A stretch of 57,852 bases of DNA from Nitrospira sp. CG24B (GCA_002869845.2 NEWS02000004.1:1291481-1349332), one strand, 5' to 3'. Positions 38,836-52,064 are shown, numbered from the stretch's first letter. Made by a program: numbers and translations. The notes: generated by a model from the sequence alone, not told the origin.

Positions 38836-40905
38836 CTATTTCTTGATGATGGCTTCCGCAATATTTCTAGGAACCTGATCATACCGATCAAACTCCATGC
38901 TATAGGTCGCACGACCCTGCGTACGAGACCGGAGATCAGTCGCATAGCCAAACATCTCCATTAAGGGCACGGCAGCATCAATAGCTTGAGCACCAGCCCG
39001 GACCTTCATTCCTTGCACTTTACCTCTCCGGCTGTTCAAGTTACCAATCACATCACCCATGAACTCCTGCGGAACCAAAACCTCAACCTTCATAATTGGT
39101 TCAAGCAGGACAGGATCGGCCCTCTTACACGCATCAGCAAATCCCATCGACCCTGCAATCTTAAATGCCATTTCATTTGAATCAACGTCGTGATAGGAAC
39201 CATCAATCACCGTCACCTTCACATCCCGAAGTGGATACCCTGCAACAACACCGGTTTCCATCCGCTCGCGAACACCCTTCTCAATAGCAGGGACAAACTC
39301 CTTCGGAATGGCTCCACCCACAACTTTATTCACAAACTCCAGCCCCTTACCTGCCTCTGAAGGCTCAACCGTTAAAACAACATGACCATACTGCCCACGC
39401 CCGCCGGTCTGCTTAACATATTTCGATTCAGCCTCAGCCTTGCGCCTTATTGTCTCACGGAATGCCACCTCAGGCTTTCCTACATTTGCTTCTACTTTAA
39501 ACTCACGCAACATTCGATCGACGATGATCTCAAGATGCAACTCACCCATTCCAGCAATGATCGTCTGCGCGGTCTCTTCGTCCGTCCGCACACGAAATGA
39601 TGGATCCTCTTGAGCCAGTTTCTGGAGAGCAAAACCCATCTTCTCTTGATCTTGCTTTGTCTTAGGCTCAATCGCCATCGCAATCACCGGCTCAGGAAAC
39701 TTCATCACCTCCAGGAGCACTGGCTGTTTTTCATCGGCCAGCGTATCTCCCGTGGTAGCCCCTTTAAGCCCCACCGCTGCAGCGATGTCTCCTGCATACA
39801 CCTCATCAATTTCTTCTCTCTTATTGGCATGCATCTTCAGGAGACGCCCAATTCGGTCCTTTGTCCCCTTGGTCACATTCAAGACCGCTGTGCCAGTTTT
39901 CAGCGTTCCAGAATAGACACGGAAAAATGTCAACTGTCCGGCAAAGGGATCAGACATGATTTTGAACGCCAATGCTGAAAATGGCTCACTGTCATCTGAC
40001 TTGCGCTCAACTTCCTTACTGCTATTCGGATCCAACCCCATGACCGGAGGGACATCAAGCGGAGACGGCAGGTAGTCGACAACGGCATCCAGTAACTGCT
40101 GAACACCCTTGTTCTTAAAAGCCGACCCACACAGCACCGGAGTAATTTTCATCGAGATAACGCCAGCACGGATCGCACGCATGACCTCTTCTTCGGTCAA
40201 TGGATGGCCGCTTAAATATTTCTCCATCACCTGGTCATCAAACTCTGCCACCGCATCAAGCATTTTCTCTCGGTACTCTTTTGCCTGAGCGAGAAGTGCC
40301 TCTGGAATTTCATCGACCTTATATTTCGCACCCAATGTCTCGTCGTCGTAGAAGAATCCCTTCATCCTGACCAGATCAATCGATCCGCGAAATTCCGCTT
40401 CACGCCCGATTGGAATCTGAATCGGAACCGGCGTAGCCCCCAGTCGATCAATGATGGACTGGACACTTCCGTAGAAATCAGCACCAATACGATCCATTTT
40501 ATTCATGAAGGCGATACGAGGAACATGATACTTATCGGCTTGACGCCAGACCGTTTCAGACTGAGGCTCAACACCCTGAACGGAATCAAACGCTGCTACC
40601 GCCCCATCAAGCACGCGCAAAGAGCGCTCCACCTCAATCGTAAAATCAACGTGCCCAGGAGTATCAATAATATTGATGCGATGATCACGCCAGAAACAGG
40701 TTGTTGCGGCGGCCGTAATGGTAATGCCACGCTCACGCTCTTGCTCCATCCAATCCATCGTGGCCGCACCCTCATGAACCTCGCCCAACTTATGAGTCAT
40801 ACCCGTATAATAGAGGATGCGCTCCGTGGTCGTAGTCTTACCGGCATCAATATGGGCCATGATACCGATATTGCGCGTTTGCCCTAACGATGTCTGACGA
40901 GCCAC
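38836..40905 (-). CDS. fusA: Elongation factor G
   Basis: EF-G (689 aa) is the five-domain GTPase that drives translocation and, with RRF, ribosome recycling. G1 [15 protein letters not shown] is near residue 18, DTPGHVDF near 80 and the G4 NKMD near 134. Domain IV is complete, with [15 protein letters not shown] near 500. The GTG start at 40905 ([11 protein letters not shown] follows Met) has GAGGGAG five bases upstream; the reading from 40926 adds seven atypical residues. One EF-G is present here; a second, divergent EF-G elsewhere cannot be excluded. Confidence 0.97.
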   Translation of the reverse strand: MARQTSLGQTRNIGIMAHIDAGKTTTTERILYYTGMTHKLGEVHEGAATMDWMEQERERGITITAAATTCFWRDHRINIIDTPGHVDFTIEVERSLRVLDGAVAAFDSVQGVEPQSETVWRQADKYHVPRIAFMNKMDRIGADFYGSVQSIIDRLGATPVPIQIPIGREAEFRGSIDLVRMKGFFYDDETLGAKYKVDEIPEALLAQAKEYREKMLDAVAEFDDQVMEKYLSGHPLTEEEVMRAIRAGVISMKITPVLCGSAFKNKGVQQLLDAVVDYLPSPLDVPPVMGLDPNSSKEVERKSDDSEPFSALAFKIMSDPFAGQLTFFRVYSGTLKTGTAVLNVTKGTKDRIGRLLKMHANKREEIDEVYAGDIAAAVGLKGATTGDTLADEKQPVLLEVMKFPEPVIAMAIEPKTKQDQEKMGFALQKLAQEDPSFRVRTDEETAQTIIAGMGELHLEIIVDRMLREFKVEANVGKPEVAFRETIRRKAEAESKYVKQTGGRGQYGHVVLTVEPSEAGKGLEFVNKVVGGAIPKEFVPAIEKGVRERMETGVVAGYPLRDVKVTVIDGSYHDVDSNEMAFKIAGSMGFADACKRADPVLLEPIMKVEVLVPQEFMGDVIGNLNSRRGKVQGMKVRAGAQAIDAAVPLMEMFGYATDLRSRTQGRATYSMEFDRYDQVPRNIAEAIIKK

Positions 40906-41020
40906 TGTAACTCCCTCAAAAAACACGAATGCCGCAAGTCAAGCCAAGAACTACCGCTGCGATACAAGCTAGCCAGAGTCTGCAGATCGCAGCACGGCTC
41001 AACTGCAGCACAGAATGACA

Positions 41021-41491
41021 CTACCAGCGATAATGAGCGAATGCTTTATTGGCCTCTGCCATCCGATGCACGTCTTCCCGCTTCTTGACCGCAGCCCCGG
41101 TATTATTCGATGCATCCAACAGTTCGGCGGCAAGCTTTTCGCGCATACTCTTTCCACCGCGCGTACGGGCAAACTGTGACAACCAACGAAGCGCCAACGA
41201 CACTCGACGTGCAGGCCTAATTTCGACCGGAACCTGGTAGGAGGCACCCCCTACTCGACGAGACTTGACTTCAACAATCGGCTTCACATTATCCACAGCT
41301 GCCTTAAACACTTTCAGCGGATCGCTGCCGGTTTTCTCCTGAATAACATCAAACGCGCCATAGCATATCCGTTCCGTCGTACTCTTTTTCCCGCTACTCA
41401 TGAGCGCGTTAATAAACTTCCCGACCAGCTTATCTCGGTACCGCACATCAGGAAGCACTTCTCGTTGACCCAAAAACCTACTGCGTGGCAT
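41021..41491 (-). CDS. rpsG: 30S ribosomal protein S7
   Basis: S7 (156 aa) is a primary binder of the 16S 3' major domain at the E site. It begins [20 protein letters not shown], includes [20 protein letters not shown] near residue 81 and ends [14 protein letters not shown]. Length is standard. It lies about 45 bp after rpsL and 115 bp before fusA. Confidence 0.97.
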   Translation of the reverse strand: MPRSRFLGQREVLPDVRYRDKLVGKFINALMSSGKKSTTERICYGAFDVIQEKTGSDPLKVFKAAVDNVKPIVEVKSRRVGGASYQVPVEIRPARRVSLALRWLSQFARTRGGKSMREKLAAELLDASNNTGAAVKKREDVHRMAEANKAFAHYRW

Positions 41492-41536
41492 ATCAACCTA
41501 TCCAATCCGTGTAATGATTTCCAAAACTCACAAAAT

Positions 41537-41908
41537 CTACTTGGGCCGCTTTGCTCCATACTTCGAACGACTCTGCTTTCTTCCAGCTACACCCACCGCG
41601 TCCAAGGCGCCACGAACCAAATGGTATCGAACGCCAGGCAAATCCTTAACGCGACCTCCACGCACAAGCACAATGGAATGCTCCTGAAGATTGTGCCCTA
41701 CACCCGGGATATACGTCGTCACCTCCATCCCGTTCGTAAGGCGCACGCGCGCGACTTTTCGCAATGCTGAGTTCGGCTTTTTCGGCGTCGTTGTGTATAC
41801 ACGAAGGCACACGCCTCTTTTCTGCGGACAGGACTTCAGGGCAGGACTTTTCGTCTTTGCCTTCACGAAAGTCCTCCCTTTCCGAACCAGCTGATTGATC
41901 GTCGGCAT
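41537..41908 (-). CDS. rpsL: 30S ribosomal protein S12
   Basis: S12 (123 aa) lies at the decoding centre. [20 protein letters not shown] starts it; [20 protein letters not shown] contains the Lys at the classic streptomycin position (K42/K43 region), so the wild-type, streptomycin-sensitive residue is present. [19 protein letters not shown] ends it. The ATG at 41908 matches the family; three codons upstream are also open. It is the first gene after the str promoter. Confidence 0.97.
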   Translation of the reverse strand: MPTINQLVRKGRTFVKAKTKSPALKSCPQKRGVCLRVYTTTPKKPNSALRKVARVRLTNGMEVTTYIPGVGHNLQEHSIVLVRGGRVKDLPGVRYHLVRGALDAVGVAGRKQSRSKYGAKRPK

Positions 41909-41965
41909 CGCGTTCAAACCCTTTCAAATGAAACAAGCACCAACCGTCAAGTGCAAAGCCGCCGG

Positions 41966-41994
41966 ATTATAGTGACGTAAACTCCGACTGTCAA
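41966..41994 (-). promoter_or_regulatory. Consensus sigma-70 promoter of the str/S10/spc/alpha array
   Basis: On the minus strand TTGACA (41989..41994) and TATAAT (41966..41971) are separated by exactly 17 bases, a perfect consensus. It lies in the 108-bp gap between the rpoC stop and the rpsL start, about 58 bp before rpsL. It should give strong transcription of rpsL and the genes beyond. Confidence 0.9.
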
Positions 41995-42016
41995 GTAGGC
42001 AGTATTCCATCGCGTA

Positions 42017-45000
42017 CTAAGACCGAGCGCCTTCCCCTGAAACCGCCGGAACAGCCACACCAGATGATACTGCAGCTGTAGCACCTACGGGTATTACCTC
42101 TGGCTTTTCGCTGATGACGAACGTATCGCGGTACTCTTCAAACCCTGACCCTGCTGGAATCAAACGACCGACAATGACGTTTTCCTTCAAGCCCAACAAC
42201 TTATCCTCGCGTCCATTGATCGCGGCCTCAGTGAGTACGCGCGTGGTCTCCTGGAACGATGCCGCAGAAATAAAGCTGTCGGTCGTAAGGGCCGCCTTGG
42301 TAATCCCAAGCAAGACAGGCTTACCCAGAGCAGGCGTACCGCCATTGGCGAGCACTCGCTCATTTTCTTTTTCGAAGAGACTCTTGCTGACTTGACTGGC
42401 CGGCAAAAACTGGGTATCTCCCGGATCTTCAATTCGCACCTTACGCAGCATTTGCCGCACGATGATCTCGATATGCTTGTCGTTAATCGAAACGCCTTGC
42501 AATCGATAGACGTCCTGCACCTCATCCACGAGATACTTCTGCAATTCATTCGGACCCAACACATCAAGGATGTCATGAGGATTTGCTGAGCCGTCCATCA
42601 ACGGTTCCCCAGCCCGAACCCAGTCGCCTTCGTGGACGTTGACGTGCTTGCCCTTGGGAATAAAATATTCCTTCACATCACCCATCTTATTGTCGACGAG
42701 AACCTTGCGCTGGCCCTTGACGAACCCGCCGTAGGAGACCTCTCCGTCGATCTCAGTAATGACGGCCTGCTCTTTCGGCTTCCGCGCCTCGAACAGCTCC
42801 ACCACGCGCGGAAGACCTCCCGTAATGTCCTTGGTCTTCGTCGTCTCACGAGGGATCTTTGCCAAGACATCACCAGGATGCACAGTGGCCCCTTTTTCGA
42901 CAAAGATATGGGCTCCGACTGGCAATAAATACCTGGCCACTGCGCTGGATCCGCCGGCCGCCTTGGCCGTTTTACCGCTGTCGTCCTTAATCGACACGCG
43001 AGGGCGAAGCGTCTGGCCGGTATGTTCAATGATAACCTTACGCGACAAGCCGGTTACTTCATCGAACTCGTCCTTCATCGTGACACCTTCGACAATATCA
43101 CCGTACGCCACTCTCCCACCCACTTCCGTCAGAATAGTCAGAGAGTACGGATCCCACTCGACCAATTTCTGGCCAGCGACAACCGGATCGCCATCTTTAA
43201 TCTTGATCTTAGCCCCATACACCACGGGGTACTTCTCACGCTCTCGCCCGCTATCATCGACAATCGCAATCTTCGTATTACGATTCATCACGACCCATTC
43301 ACCATCTTTATTCCGCACCGCAATACCACCATTGTGAATGTCGGCGTTCTTTTTGGCATCGAAACTCATGAACTTAATGCGCCCGGCATGTTTCGCCTCA
43401 AGCACGGTCTGCTCGACGACCTTACTGGCCGTGCCGCCGATGTGAAAGGTCCGCATCGTCAACTGCGTGCCAGGTTCGCCGATTGATTGCGCCGCGATGA
43501 CACCGACCGGCTCTCCTTTTTCCACCAGACGCCCTCGCGCCAGATCTCGACCGTAACAGGCACGACAGACACCACGGGGAGATTGACAGGTCAGCACGGA
43601 CCGAATCTTCACACGGTCAACTCCCGCCTCAACGATCAACTTCGTTAGCTCTTCAATGATTTCTTCATTCCAAGACACAATAATTTCCCCGGTGACGGGG
43701 TCACGAATATCCTCTGCCGCCAAACGACCGAGAACGCGCTCCTCCAACGGCTGAATAATTTCACCACCCTCGATCAACGGACTGACGGTAATGCCGTCTC
43801 GCGTACCACAATCAATCTCATTAATAATGACGTCTTGAGCAATATCGACCAATCTCCGAGTGAGATACCCTGAATTGGCGGTCTTCAACGCCGTATCGGC
43901 AAGCCCCTTACGAGCACCGTGAGTGGAGATGAAGTACTGCAACACCGTCAACCCTTCACGGAAGTTAGCGGTGATCGGCGTTTCAATGATCTCACCGGAT
44001 GGCTTGGCCATCAATCCGCGCATACCACCCAACTGCCGAATCTGTTGCGAACTACCACGGGCACCAGAATCCGCCATCATGAAGATTGGGTTGAACGATT
44101 CGGCTTTGGCCGGATCACCGCCGGCGCCGAGTTCCTTCATCATCTCGTTGGCAACCTGCTCAGTGACGTGTGCCCAAATGTCGATCACCTTGTTGTACCG
44201 TTCGCCGTTCGTGATCAACCCCTCCGAATACTGTTTCTCGATCTCGATCACTTCGCGCTGCGCTTTCCCGATCAGCTCTTCCTTCTTACTCGGAATGTGC
44301 ATGTTATCGACGCAGATCGACAAACCGGCTCTCGTCGCATAGGTAAAGCCAATATCTTTGATCTTATCCAGGAACTCGACGGTGTCTCGATGACCATTCT
44401 GTCGATAGACCGAATCAATGAGTTTCGTCATTTCCTTTTTGGTCATGAGCTTGTTCGCATTGGCGAACGGTAAACCTTGCGGAAGGATTTCTGACAGCAA
44501 GACACGGCCAACAGTTGTCTGCACCAGTGAACCCTCAAGACGCACCTTAATCCGCGCATGCTCTTCCATTTCTCTCGCATCAAAGGCAATCCGAACTTCT
44601 TCAGGGGACCCAAACACCTTCCCCTCGCCCCTTGCGCCCAACCGCTCTTTCGTCAACCAATAGCAGCCCAACACCATATCCTGCGAGGGCACCGCAATCG
44701 GCTTACCATTGGCCGGAGAAAGAATGTTGTTGATGGACATCATGAGGACCCGCGCTTCAACCTGCGCTTCGACGGATAGCGGGACGTGCACCGCCATCTG
44801 ATCTCCATCGAAGTCCGCATTGAACGCGGCGCAGACGAGCGGATGCAATCGGATCGCCTTGCCCTCAACTAACACAGGATCGAAGGCCTGAATGCCCAAT
44901 CGATGGAGCGTCGGGGCTCGATTCAGCAGTACAGGGTGCTCGCGAATCACTTCGTCCAAGACATCCCAAACCTCTGGCCGCTCTTTTTCAACTAACCGCT

Positions 45001-46195
45001 TGGCACTCTTGATAGTAGTCGCCGCACCTCGTGCTTCCAACTTGTGGAAGATGAACGGCTTGAACAACTCTAGTGCCATCTTCTTCGGTAAACCACATTG
45101 GTGGAGACGCAGCTCAGGACCGACAACGATGACGGTACGACCAGAGTAATCCACACGCTTTCCGAGTAGATTCTGCCGGAACCGTCCTTGTTTTCCCTTC
45201 AGCATGTCGCTCAACGATTTCAACGGGCGCTTGTTTGGACCACGAATCGCGCGCCCTCGGCGACCATTATCGAAGAGCGCATCCACAGCTTCCTGCAGCA
45301 TCCGCATCTCGTTCCTGATGATGACGCCTGGCGCCTTCAACTCCATCAATCGTTTCAACCGATTATTTCGATTGATCACACGACGGTAGAGGTCGTTCAG
45401 ATCAGATGTGGCAAATCGGCCGCCATCAAGCGGAACCAGAGGACGCAACTCCGGCGGCAGGACCGGAATGACATCCATGATCATCCATTCCGGCTTATTC
45501 CCAGACTTACGAAACGCCTCCAGCACCTTTAAGCGCTTGGCATACTTCTTCTTCATGGCTGCCGATGTCGACGCTTTTGACTTCACCTGCAATTCATCCC
45601 ACAGCGCATTAATATCGATCTTCCTCAATAAGTCACGGATAGCCTCTGCACCGATTCCAACCTTAAACCCGCTTGATCCGAACTCAGATACAAGGGTGCG
45701 CAGCTTATCCTCCGGCACCAACTCTTTTTCCCCTAAGTCGGTTGAGCCTGGGTCCACACAGACATAACTCTCAAAATAGAGAATTTTCTCGAGCTGCTTG
45801 AGGCTCATATCAAGCAGGGTTCCAATCCGACTCGGAACACCCTTCAGAAACCAAATATGGGCGACAGGCGCAGCCAATTCGATATGGCCCATCCGTTCAC
45901 GTCGCACCTTCGACTGAATCACCTCGACGCCGCATTTGTCGCACACGATCCCGCGGTGCTTCATGCGCTTGTATTTCCCGCAATTGCACTCCCAATCCTT
46001 GGTAGGACCGAAGATCTTGGCACAAAACAGCCCGTCTTTTTCCGGCTTGAATGACCGATAGTTGATCGTCTCCGGTTTCTTGACTTCACCATACGACCAA
46101 GATCGGATCTTCTCGGGCGATGCGATGCGAATCCGCATCGCATCAAACGACACCGAATCCCGTTGCTTTTCAAACAGTGTATATACGCCTTCCAA
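42017..46195 (-). CDS. rpoC: RNA polymerase beta' subunit
   Basis: Beta' (1392 aa) carries the catalytic magnesium site [12 protein letters not shown] (about residue 460). The N-terminal zinc ribbon [20 protein letters not shown] is near 70, and a second zinc-binding Cys cluster, CGTRDGITV with [16 protein letters not shown], is near 800-895. The C-terminal region [19 protein letters not shown] is intact. The start is a TTG at 46195 ([11 protein letters not shown]), supported by GAGGAGGT seven bases upstream and by the family N-terminus; no ATG gives a complete protein. It follows rpoB by about 46 bp. Confidence 0.97.
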   Translation of the reverse strand: MEGVYTLFEKQRDSVSFDAMRIRIASPEKIRSWSYGEVKKPETINYRSFKPEKDGLFCAKIFGPTKDWECNCGKYKRMKHRGIVCDKCGVEVIQSKVRRERMGHIELAAPVAHIWFLKGVPSRIGTLLDMSLKQLEKILYFESYVCVDPGSTDLGEKELVPEDKLRTLVSEFGSSGFKVGIGAEAIRDLLRKIDINALWDELQVKSKASTSAAMKKKYAKRLKVLEAFRKSGNKPEWMIMDVIPVLPPELRPLVPLDGGRFATSDLNDLYRRVINRNNRLKRLMELKAPGVIIRNEMRMLQEAVDALFDNGRRGRAIRGPNKRPLKSLSDMLKGKQGRFRQNLLGKRVDYSGRTVIVVGPELRLHQCGLPKKMALELFKPFIFHKLEARGAATTIKSAKRLVEKERPEVWDVLDEVIREHPVLLNRAPTLHRLGIQAFDPVLVEGKAIRLHPLVCAAFNADFDGDQMAVHVPLSVEAQVEARVLMMSINNILSPANGKPIAVPSQDMVLGCYWLTKERLGARGEGKVFGSPEEVRIAFDAREMEEHARIKVRLEGSLVQTTVGRVLLSEILPQGLPFANANKLMTKKEMTKLIDSVYRQNGHRDTVEFLDKIKDIGFTYATRAGLSICVDNMHIPSKKEELIGKAQREVIEIEKQYSEGLITNGERYNKVIDIWAHVTEQVANEMMKELGAGGDPAKAESFNPIFMMADSGARGSSQQIRQLGGMRGLMAKPSGEIIETPITANFREGLTVLQYFISTHGARKGLADTALKTANSGYLTRRLVDIAQDVIINEIDCGTRDGITVSPLIEGGEIIQPLEERVLGRLAAEDIRDPVTGEIIVSWNEEIIEELTKLIVEAGVDRVKIRSVLTCQSPRGVCRACYGRDLARGRLVEKGEPVGVIAAQSIGEPGTQLTMRTFHIGGTASKVVEQTVLEAKHAGRIKFMSFDAKKNADIHNGGIAVRNKDGEWVVMNRNTKIAIVDDSGREREKYPVVYGAKIKIKDGDPVVAGQKLVEWDPYSLTILTEVGGRVAYGDIVEGVTMKDEFDEVTGLSRKVIIEHTGQTLRPRVSIKDDSGKTAKAAGGSSAVARYLLPVGAHIFVEKGATVHPGDVLAKIPRETTKTKDITGGLPRVVELFEARKPKEQAVITEIDGEVSYGGFVKGQRKVLVDNKMGDVKEYFIPKGKHVNVHEGDWVRAGEPLMDGSANPHDILDVLGPNELQKYLVDEVQDVYRLQGVSINDKHIEIIVRQMLRKVRIEDPGDTQFLPASQVSKSLFEKENERVLANGGTPALGKPVLLGITKAALTTDSFISAASFQETTRVLTEAAINGREDKLLGLKENVIVGRLIPAGSGFEEYRDTFVISEKPEVIPVGATAAVSSGVAVPAVSGEGARS

Positions 46196-46241
46196 GGTAG
46201 TGACCTCCTCTGATACCGGTCTTCAGCCGGCACACAAGCGG

Positions 46242-49200
46242 TTAGTCTTGCGTCTTAACCAGCTCAATATCGAGTCCCAAGCTCTGCAGTTCCTTCACCA
46301 ACACATTGAACGACTCAGGCAACCCGGGCTCGAGGAACGGTTCACCTTTGACAATCGCCTCATACATGCGAGACCGACCCGGCACATCGTCTGACTTGAC
46401 GGTCAGGAATTCTTGAAGCGTCGATGCCGCCCCATATGCCTGTAGCGCCCAGACTTCCATTTCTCCCAGCCGTTGGCCCCCAAATTGAGCCTTGCCGCCA
46501 AGAGGCTGCTGAGTCACGAGAGAATAGGGGCCGATCGACCGTGCGTGAATCTTGTCGTCTACCAGATGGTGGAGCTTCAGCACGTACATATACCCGATCG
46601 TGACCGGGCTGCTGAACGGCTCGCCCGTCTTGCCATCGATGAGCTGCGACTGGCCGCTCACCGGCAATTTGGCCTTTTTCAGTAGGTCCTTAATTTCCTT
46701 TTCGGACGCGCCATCGAAGACCGGACTAGCCACCTGGATGCCCAGCGCCTTAGCCGCCCATCCAAGGTGAGTCTCAAGAATTTGCCCGACGTTCATACGG
46801 GACGGCACCCCCAGAGGATTCAATACGATTTCCACCGGAGTCCCATCCGGAAGATAAGGCATATCTTCTTCTGGTAGCACCCGCGATACGACACCCTTAT
46901 TGCCGTGCCGACCGGCCATTTTGTCTCCGACCTGAATCTTGCGCTTCATGGCGACGTAGACTTTAACAAGCTTGATGACACCAGGAGGCAGTTCATCACC
47001 TCGCTTTAAGCGCCCAACCTTTTCATCGTACAGCGTCTGGAGGATTTCAATCTGCTCTTTCGCCCGTCGCTCAACATCCTCCAGCTCTTTTTGCTCATCG
47101 GGATCGCTCAGGAGGATGTGACGCACCGTGTCGTCTGGCAATCGCTTAAGAATCTCCGCCGTCATCTTACCCTTCTTCTTCAAGATAACGTCGCCACTCT
47201 CAGGGTCCATCAGATCACGTCCAACGACCTTCCCCAGCAAGAGCTTGCGAATCTTTTTCGTTTTTTCCTCATCAATGATCCGTAGCTCTTCATGGTGATC
47301 ACGCTGCAACTTCATCTGATCGTCAGTCTCGATGCTCTTCGAACGCTCGTCTTTATCGAGTCCTTTGCGAGAAAAAATCTTGACATCGACGACGATACCT
47401 TCCACTCCAGGAGGCACGGTCAACGATGTATCCTTCACATCGCCGGCCTTCTCACCGAAGATCGCACGCAGCAGTTTTTCTTCCGGGGTCAGCTGGGTTT
47501 CCCCTTTCGGCGTCACCTTTCCGACCAAAATATCGCCAGGCTTTACTTCGGCACCGATCCGGATAATCCCGCTCTCATCCAAATTTCTCAGCGCCTCTTC
47601 TCCGACATTGGGAATATCTCGCGTGACATCTTCTTTCCCCAGCTTGGTATCCCGAGCTTCCACCTCGAACTCTTCGATATGGATCGACGTGAAGGCGTCC
47701 TCGCGGACCAGTTTTTCACTGAGCAATATGGCGTCCTCGAAGTTGTACCCACCCCAGGGCATGAACGCCACAAGAACATTCTTGCCCAGCGCGAGTTCGC
47801 CATGATCAATGGCTGGTCCATCTCCAAGCACCTGCCCCTTCTTAACCGGCTGGCCAAGACGAACCACTGGCGTCTGAGTAATACAGGTGTTTTGGTTCGA
47901 TCGCTGAAACTTGATCAAGTCATAGACGTCCAGCCCGGAATCCTTCCCCTTCTTCCCATCCTTCGAATCGGCCCGCACGACAATACGGGTGGCATCGACG
48001 CTCTCCACGACCCCGGCCCGACGAGCCTGAATAACATACCCAGAATCTCGCGCGACCACCGCTTCCATCCCGGTCCCCACCAGAGGAGCCTCCGATGTGA
48101 CCAACGGAACCGCCTGGCGCTGCATATTGGATCCCATCAGTGCACGATTGGCGTCGTCATGCTCCAAGAACGGCACGAGCGCGGTCGCCACGCTCACCAC
48201 TTGCTTGGGCGACACGTCCATGTACTCAATCTTATCCGGGGCGGCCAGAACAAAGTCTCCACCGTGACGACACGAGACGGTTTCTGATACCAGCTTGGAC
48301 GACCCATCCAATTTCGAGTTGGCTTGGGCGATGATGTATTTATCGCCCTCGATCGCCGAGAGAAACTCGATCTCATCAGTTACACGTCCCTTGACGACCT
48401 TCCGATATGGCGCCTCAATGAATCCGAACTGGTTGATCCGCGCATACGTGGCCAGCGATGTAATCAAACCGATATTAGGACCTTCCGGTGTCTCAATCGG
48501 GCAAATACGACTGTAGTGAGACGGATGCACGTCTCGAACTTCGAACCCAGCTCGCTCCCTCGTCAGTCCTCCCGGACCAAGAGCGGACAGACGCCGTTTA
48601 TGTGTGATTTCGGCCAGGGGGTTCGTCTGATCCATAAATTGAGACAGCTGGCTGCTGCTGAAAAACTCCTTGACGGCCGCGACAACCGGCTTAGCATTGA
48701 TCAAGTCGTGCGGTAGCACCGTTTCCATATCGAGAAGATTCATGCGCTCTTTGATGCTCCGCTCCATCCGCACCAAGCCCAGTCGGAATTGATTCTCCAA
48801 GAGTTCACCGACGGATCGCACCCGGCGATTTCCCAAGTGATCAATATCGTCGATTTCCCCTTTACCGATCTTTAGATTGACGATATAGCGGATGACTTCC
48901 ACGATGTCCTGTGCGGTCAAGGTACGCTGCTCGAGCGGTAAGTCCAAACCGAGTTTCTTATTGAGCTTGAGCCGACCGACCGGAGACAAATCATAGCGCT
49001 TGGAATTCAGAAAGAGATTGTCGAATAAGGCTCTGGCTGTATCCACCGACGGTGTCTCACCGGGACGGAGGCGACGGTATATTTCGACCATCGCTTCTTC
49101 TTTTGACCCGATCTTTTCCATCGCCAAGGTATCAAGAATAACCGGCGTAGCAGTTGCCATATCCAGATAAATGACCTTGAATTCCTCAACATCGCTTTCA

Positions 49201-50198
49201 GTGATCTGCTCCACGATCTCGGCAGTCAATCGCTGATTTTTCTCCGCCAACACGTTCTTCTTCGAGTCGACCAATTCCGTAAGAGTGGCACGCCCCACCA
49301 ACTCCGCCGGCAACAAGGGAATCTCCTTCACGCCAGAAGCCTTCAGCTTGGCAATCATCCCCTTCGTCAGCCTGGCCCCCTCTCGCACCAAGATCTCTTT
49401 ACCACTCTTATCCGTCACTTCGGCGGAACAGCGAAGTCCATGGTGGATTTCCGGATCCAGCTTGCGGAACATCTTCCCCTGGGACACGCGAATTTCTTCG
49501 ACAGGGTAGTACATCTTCAGCAAGTCGTCGCTCGAAAAACCGAAGGCCTTCAACAGAATAGTAGTCGGCATTTTCCGACGACGATCGATTCGCACATAAA
49601 GAATATCCCTGGCATCGAACTCGAAATCGAGCCAGGAGCCCCGATACGGAATAATACGGGCCGAATACAATACCTTTCCGCTCGCATGGGTCCGGCCCTT
49701 ATCATGCGTAAACGACGCGCCCGGCGACCGGTGCAGCTGACTGACGACGACGCGCTCGGTCCCGTTGACGATAAATGTCCCGCGCTCGGTCATGAGCGGC
49801 AATTCCCCGACATAGACTTCTTGCTCGCGTACATCGAGCACTTTCTTGCGCGGACCCTTATCTTCTTTATCCAACACCACCAGACGGACACGCAGCTTCA
49901 ACGGAACCGCGTAGGTCATACCCTGCTCAAGACATTCTCGCTCGTCGTACTTTGGCGTCCCTAAGGTATAACTCGAAAATTCGAGCACGGCCGTGTTGTT
50001 ATAATCTGGAATCGGAAACACGCTGGCCAACGCCGCCTGCAATCCATGATCCTTCCGGCGCTCCGATTCGACCTCAAACTGCAAAAACTCTTCGTAGGAG
50101 CGCTTCTGTATTTCAATCAGATCCGGAATATCGATATTGGTTCGAATGCGAGAAAAATCTTTCCGCTCGACGAACTCCTGCAGAGTCGTTTCGGACAT
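46242..50198 (-). CDS. rpoB: RNA polymerase beta subunit
   Basis: Beta (1318 aa) forms the other half of the active-site cleft. The rifampicin region reads [20 protein letters not shown] and [20 protein letters not shown] (about residues 525-565) with wild-type residues at the usual resistance positions. [20 protein letters not shown] and the C-terminal [20 protein letters not shown] are conserved. The ATG has GGAGGAG five bases upstream. A 125-bp spacer separates it from rplL; such spacers often hold processing or attenuation sites, but only a weak short hairpin (CGCC, three bases, GGCG) was seen. Confidence 0.97.
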   Translation of the reverse strand: MSETTLQEFVERKDFSRIRTNIDIPDLIEIQKRSYEEFLQFEVESERRKDHGLQAALASVFPIPDYNNTAVLEFSSYTLGTPKYDERECLEQGMTYAVPLKLRVRLVVLDKEDKGPRKKVLDVREQEVYVGELPLMTERGTFIVNGTERVVVSQLHRSPGASFTHDKGRTHASGKVLYSARIIPYRGSWLDFEFDARDILYVRIDRRRKMPTTILLKAFGFSSDDLLKMYYPVEEIRVSQGKMFRKLDPEIHHGLRCSAEVTDKSGKEILVREGARLTKGMIAKLKASGVKEIPLLPAELVGRATLTELVDSKKNVLAEKNQRLTAEIVEQITESDVEEFKVIYLDMATATPVILDTLAMEKIGSKEEAMVEIYRRLRPGETPSVDTARALFDNLFLNSKRYDLSPVGRLKLNKKLGLDLPLEQRTLTAQDIVEVIRYIVNLKIGKGEIDDIDHLGNRRVRSVGELLENQFRLGLVRMERSIKERMNLLDMETVLPHDLINAKPVVAAVKEFFSSSQLSQFMDQTNPLAEITHKRRLSALGPGGLTRERAGFEVRDVHPSHYSRICPIETPEGPNIGLITSLATYARINQFGFIEAPYRKVVKGRVTDEIEFLSAIEGDKYIIAQANSKLDGSSKLVSETVSCRHGGDFVLAAPDKIEYMDVSPKQVVSVATALVPFLEHDDANRALMGSNMQRQAVPLVTSEAPLVGTGMEAVVARDSGYVIQARRAGVVESVDATRIVVRADSKDGKKGKDSGLDVYDLIKFQRSNQNTCITQTPVVRLGQPVKKGQVLGDGPAIDHGELALGKNVLVAFMPWGGYNFEDAILLSEKLVREDAFTSIHIEEFEVEARDTKLGKEDVTRDIPNVGEEALRNLDESGIIRIGAEVKPGDILVGKVTPKGETQLTPEEKLLRAIFGEKAGDVKDTSLTVPPGVEGIVVDVKIFSRKGLDKDERSKSIETDDQMKLQRDHHEELRIIDEEKTKKIRKLLLGKVVGRDLMDPESGDVILKKKGKMTAEILKRLPDDTVRHILLSDPDEQKELEDVERRAKEQIEILQTLYDEKVGRLKRGDELPPGVIKLVKVYVAMKRKIQVGDKMAGRHGNKGVVSRVLPEEDMPYLPDGTPVEIVLNPLGVPSRMNVGQILETHLGWAAKALGIQVASPVFDGASEKEIKDLLKKAKLPVSGQSQLIDGKTGEPFSSPVTIGYMYVLKLHHLVDDKIHARSIGPYSLVTQQPLGGKAQFGGQRLGEMEVWALQAYGAASTLQEFLTVKSDDVPGRSRMYEAIVKGEPFLEPGLPESFNVLVKELQSLGLDIELVKTQD

Positions 50199-50323
50199 GC
50201 CTACTCCTCCACGCTGGTTGGCGGCGAACAGCAGTCACCACTGACGACAGATTCCCGTAACATCGAGAGACCTCCGCCTTCGGCGAACACCAGAACAGCC
50301 GCAACTATGACGAACTCGCTTCC

Positions 50324-50725
50324 TTACTTGACTTCGACCTTCGCACCGCTTTCTTCGAGCTTCTTCTTCATCGTGTCGGCTTCTTCCTTAGCCACTCCAG
50401 TCTTGACTGGCTTCGGTGCGCCCTCCACAAGGTCCTTGGCTTCCTTCAAACCGAGACTCGTCAACTCGCGAACCACCTTGATGATTTGGATCTTCTTGTC
50501 TGCCGGTACCGATGCGAGAATGACGTCGAATGCCGTCTGCTCTTCAGCAGGAGCCGCCGCCCCACCGCCTGCAGTCGGCGCCGCTGCCATGGCAACCGGA
50601 GCCGCCGCTGTCACACCAAACCGTGTCTCTAACCCTTTCACTAATTCGGCCAGGTCGAGCACGCTCATCCCTTCGATCGCCTTAATCAATTCCTCTTGTG
50701 ATAACTTTCCCTCTGTAGCTGGCAT
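50324..50725 (-). CDS. rplL: 50S ribosomal protein L7/L12 (nested start inside the fusion frame)
   Basis: L12 (133 aa) is the multi-copy stalk protein that recruits translation GTPases. The dimerising N-domain ([20 protein letters not shown]), an Ala/Gly/Pro hinge (about residues 38-65) and the C-domain ([36 protein letters not shown]) are all intact. The ATG at 50725 is preceded by AAAGGAGAAGGGG, a strong ribosome binding site, so free L12 can still be made by internal initiation even though the upstream rplJ frame has no stop. L12 is needed in four to six copies per ribosome, so this independent start is expected to matter. Confidence 0.93.
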   Translation of the reverse strand: MPATEGKLSQEELIKAIEGMSVLDLAELVKGLETRFGVTAAAPVAMAAAPTAGGGAAAPAEEQTAFDVILASVPADKKIQIIKVVRELTSLGLKEAKDLVEGAPKPVKTGVAKEEADTMKKKLEESGAKVEVK

Positions 50726-51259
50726 GTCCCCTTCTCCTTTCCGTTTATCCTGAATGGCTGCAATGACTCGTACAAACTTTGACAAGACCGCACTTAACGT
50801 ATAGACGACTCCACGAATCGGCCCCTGCATGGCCGACAGCAACATCGCAATCAGCACTTCCTTCTTCGGCAGCTTCGCAACGGCTGCCAGTTCAGCTGGC
50901 TGGAGAATCTTGCCCTCCAGCACCCCGGCCGTGATGCGAATCTTCTGGTCTCGCTTTTCAGCACCGATGAAGTCCTTCAACACCTTGGTCGGCAACACCG
51001 GATCGTCGTACCCGATGACGACTCCGGTCGGTCCCTTGAGATGAACCTTGAGCCCGGCCAAGACCGTCCCTTCGGCGGCACGCGCCGCGAGCGTATTCTT
51101 CACGATTCGATATTCCGCCTTTGCCCCGCGGAGCTGCTTGCGCAACTCGGTGACCTCGTTGACCGGAAGCCCGACGCATTCCGTCAGGATAGCCAGCCGG
51201 GCGCGACCGAATTTTTCGGTCAACTCCGCCACTGCCGTAACTTTCTCTTCCTTCTTCAT
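50324..51259 (-). CDS. rplJ: Fused ribosomal proteins L10-L7/L12 (rplJ without stop, in frame with rplL)
   Basis: One uninterrupted frame of 311 residues encodes a complete L10 followed by a complete L7/L12. Residues 1-~178 are L10: [20 protein letters not shown] and [12 protein letters not shown] in the rRNA-binding domain, [13 protein letters not shown] near 78, and the C-terminal helix [17 protein letters not shown]. Where L10 should end, the codons AAA GGA GAA GGG GAC run straight into the rplL ATG at 50725. AAA and GGA are each one base from a stop (TAA, TGA), so a simple stop loss would explain this. L10 anchors two or three L12 dimers through the helix that precedes the fusion. The ATG at 51259 follows GAGAGG; a GTG one codon earlier is the alternative. 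A sequencing error must be excluded. Confidence 0.85.
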   Translation of the reverse strand: MKKEEKVTAVAELTEKFGRARLAILTECVGLPVNEVTELRKQLRGAKAEYRIVKNTLAARAAEGTVLAGLKVHLKGPTGVVIGYDDPVLPTKVLKDFIGAEKRDQKIRITAGVLEGKILQPAELAAVAKLPKKEVLIAMLLSAMQGPIRGVVYTLSAVLSKFVRVIAAIQDKRKGEGDMPATEGKLSQEELIKAIEGMSVLDLAELVKGLETRFGVTAAAPVAMAAAPTAGGGAAAPAEEQTAFDVILASVPADKKIQIIKVVRELTSLGLKEAKDLVEGAPKPVKTGVAKEEADTMKKKLEESGAKVEVK

Positions 51260-51345
51260 CACTCCCTCTCTGGTCGCTATTCGTTATCCGCTCAATATCA
51301 TCCGTCCAGCGAATCGCGAGGAACGATTCACGTTGAACGCGTGTC

Positions 51346-52038
51346 TCAACTCCACTGCTTGGTCAGCGCAACGGTATCCAATATCACACCAGGCCCCATC
51401 GTGCTCGCAATCGTGGCACTCTTGAGATAACGCCCCTTACAGGAGGCAGGCTTTGCCTTGATGACGGATTCAATGATGGCCGAAGCATTGTCGTACAGCT
51501 TCGCAGGATCGAAGGACACTTTCCCGACCGGCACATGCACGATACCGGCTTTCTCAACCTTGAACTCTACACGCCCTTTTCGAATATCTGCGACCGCTTT
51601 CCCAACTTCGAAGGTCACGGTGCCGGTCTTAGGGTTCGGCATTAACCCGCGAGGTCCGAGCGCTTTACCGAGTTTCCCGACCGAGGCCATAAGATCCGGC
51701 GTGGAAATCGCGCAATCGAACTCCATCCATCCGCCCTTGATTTTCTCCATCAAGTCGTCAGCCCCAACATAGTCAGCCCCGGCTTGTCGCGCCTCCTGCT
51801 CCTTTTCACCCTTGGCAAATACCAAGACACGAACCTTTTTCCCCGTGCCGTGAGGAAGCGACGCCGTCCCTCGAACCAGCTGATCCGAGCGCTTCGGATC
51901 GATTCCCAGCCTCAGCGCAAGATCAACCGATTCGTCAAACTTCGCATAAGCCGATCGTTTCACGGTTTCAACGGCCTCGCGCAACCCGTAGACACGCGGC
52001 TCAAGATTTTTGATCGCCGCATTCATTTTCTTTCCCAT
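51346..52038 (-). CDS. rplA: 50S ribosomal protein L1
   Basis: L1 (230 aa) forms the mobile stalk at the E site and in many bacteria represses its own operon. It begins [20 protein letters not shown], and the signature region [20 protein letters not shown] is near residue 120. The ATG at 52038 (AAGGAG upstream) was preferred; an ATG at 52065 overlaps the rplK stop (TAATG) and would add nine residues. Confidence 0.94.
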   Translation of the reverse strand: MGKKMNAAIKNLEPRVYGLREAVETVKRSAYAKFDESVDLALRLGIDPKRSDQLVRGTASLPHGTGKKVRVLVFAKGEKEQEARQAGADYVGADDLMEKIKGGWMEFDCAISTPDLMASVGKLGKALGPRGLMPNPKTGTVTFEVGKAVADIRKGRVEFKVEKAGIVHVPVGKVSFDPAKLYDNASAIIESVIKAKPASCKGRYLKSATIASTMGPGVILDTVALTKQWS

Positions 52039-52064
52039 GACCAGACGCTCCTTCGATCTTGGCA

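Noticed and set aside
47292..48287. 331-codon plus-strand frame antisense to rpoB
   Set aside because: A shadow of rpoB codon structure, with no recognisable protein features.
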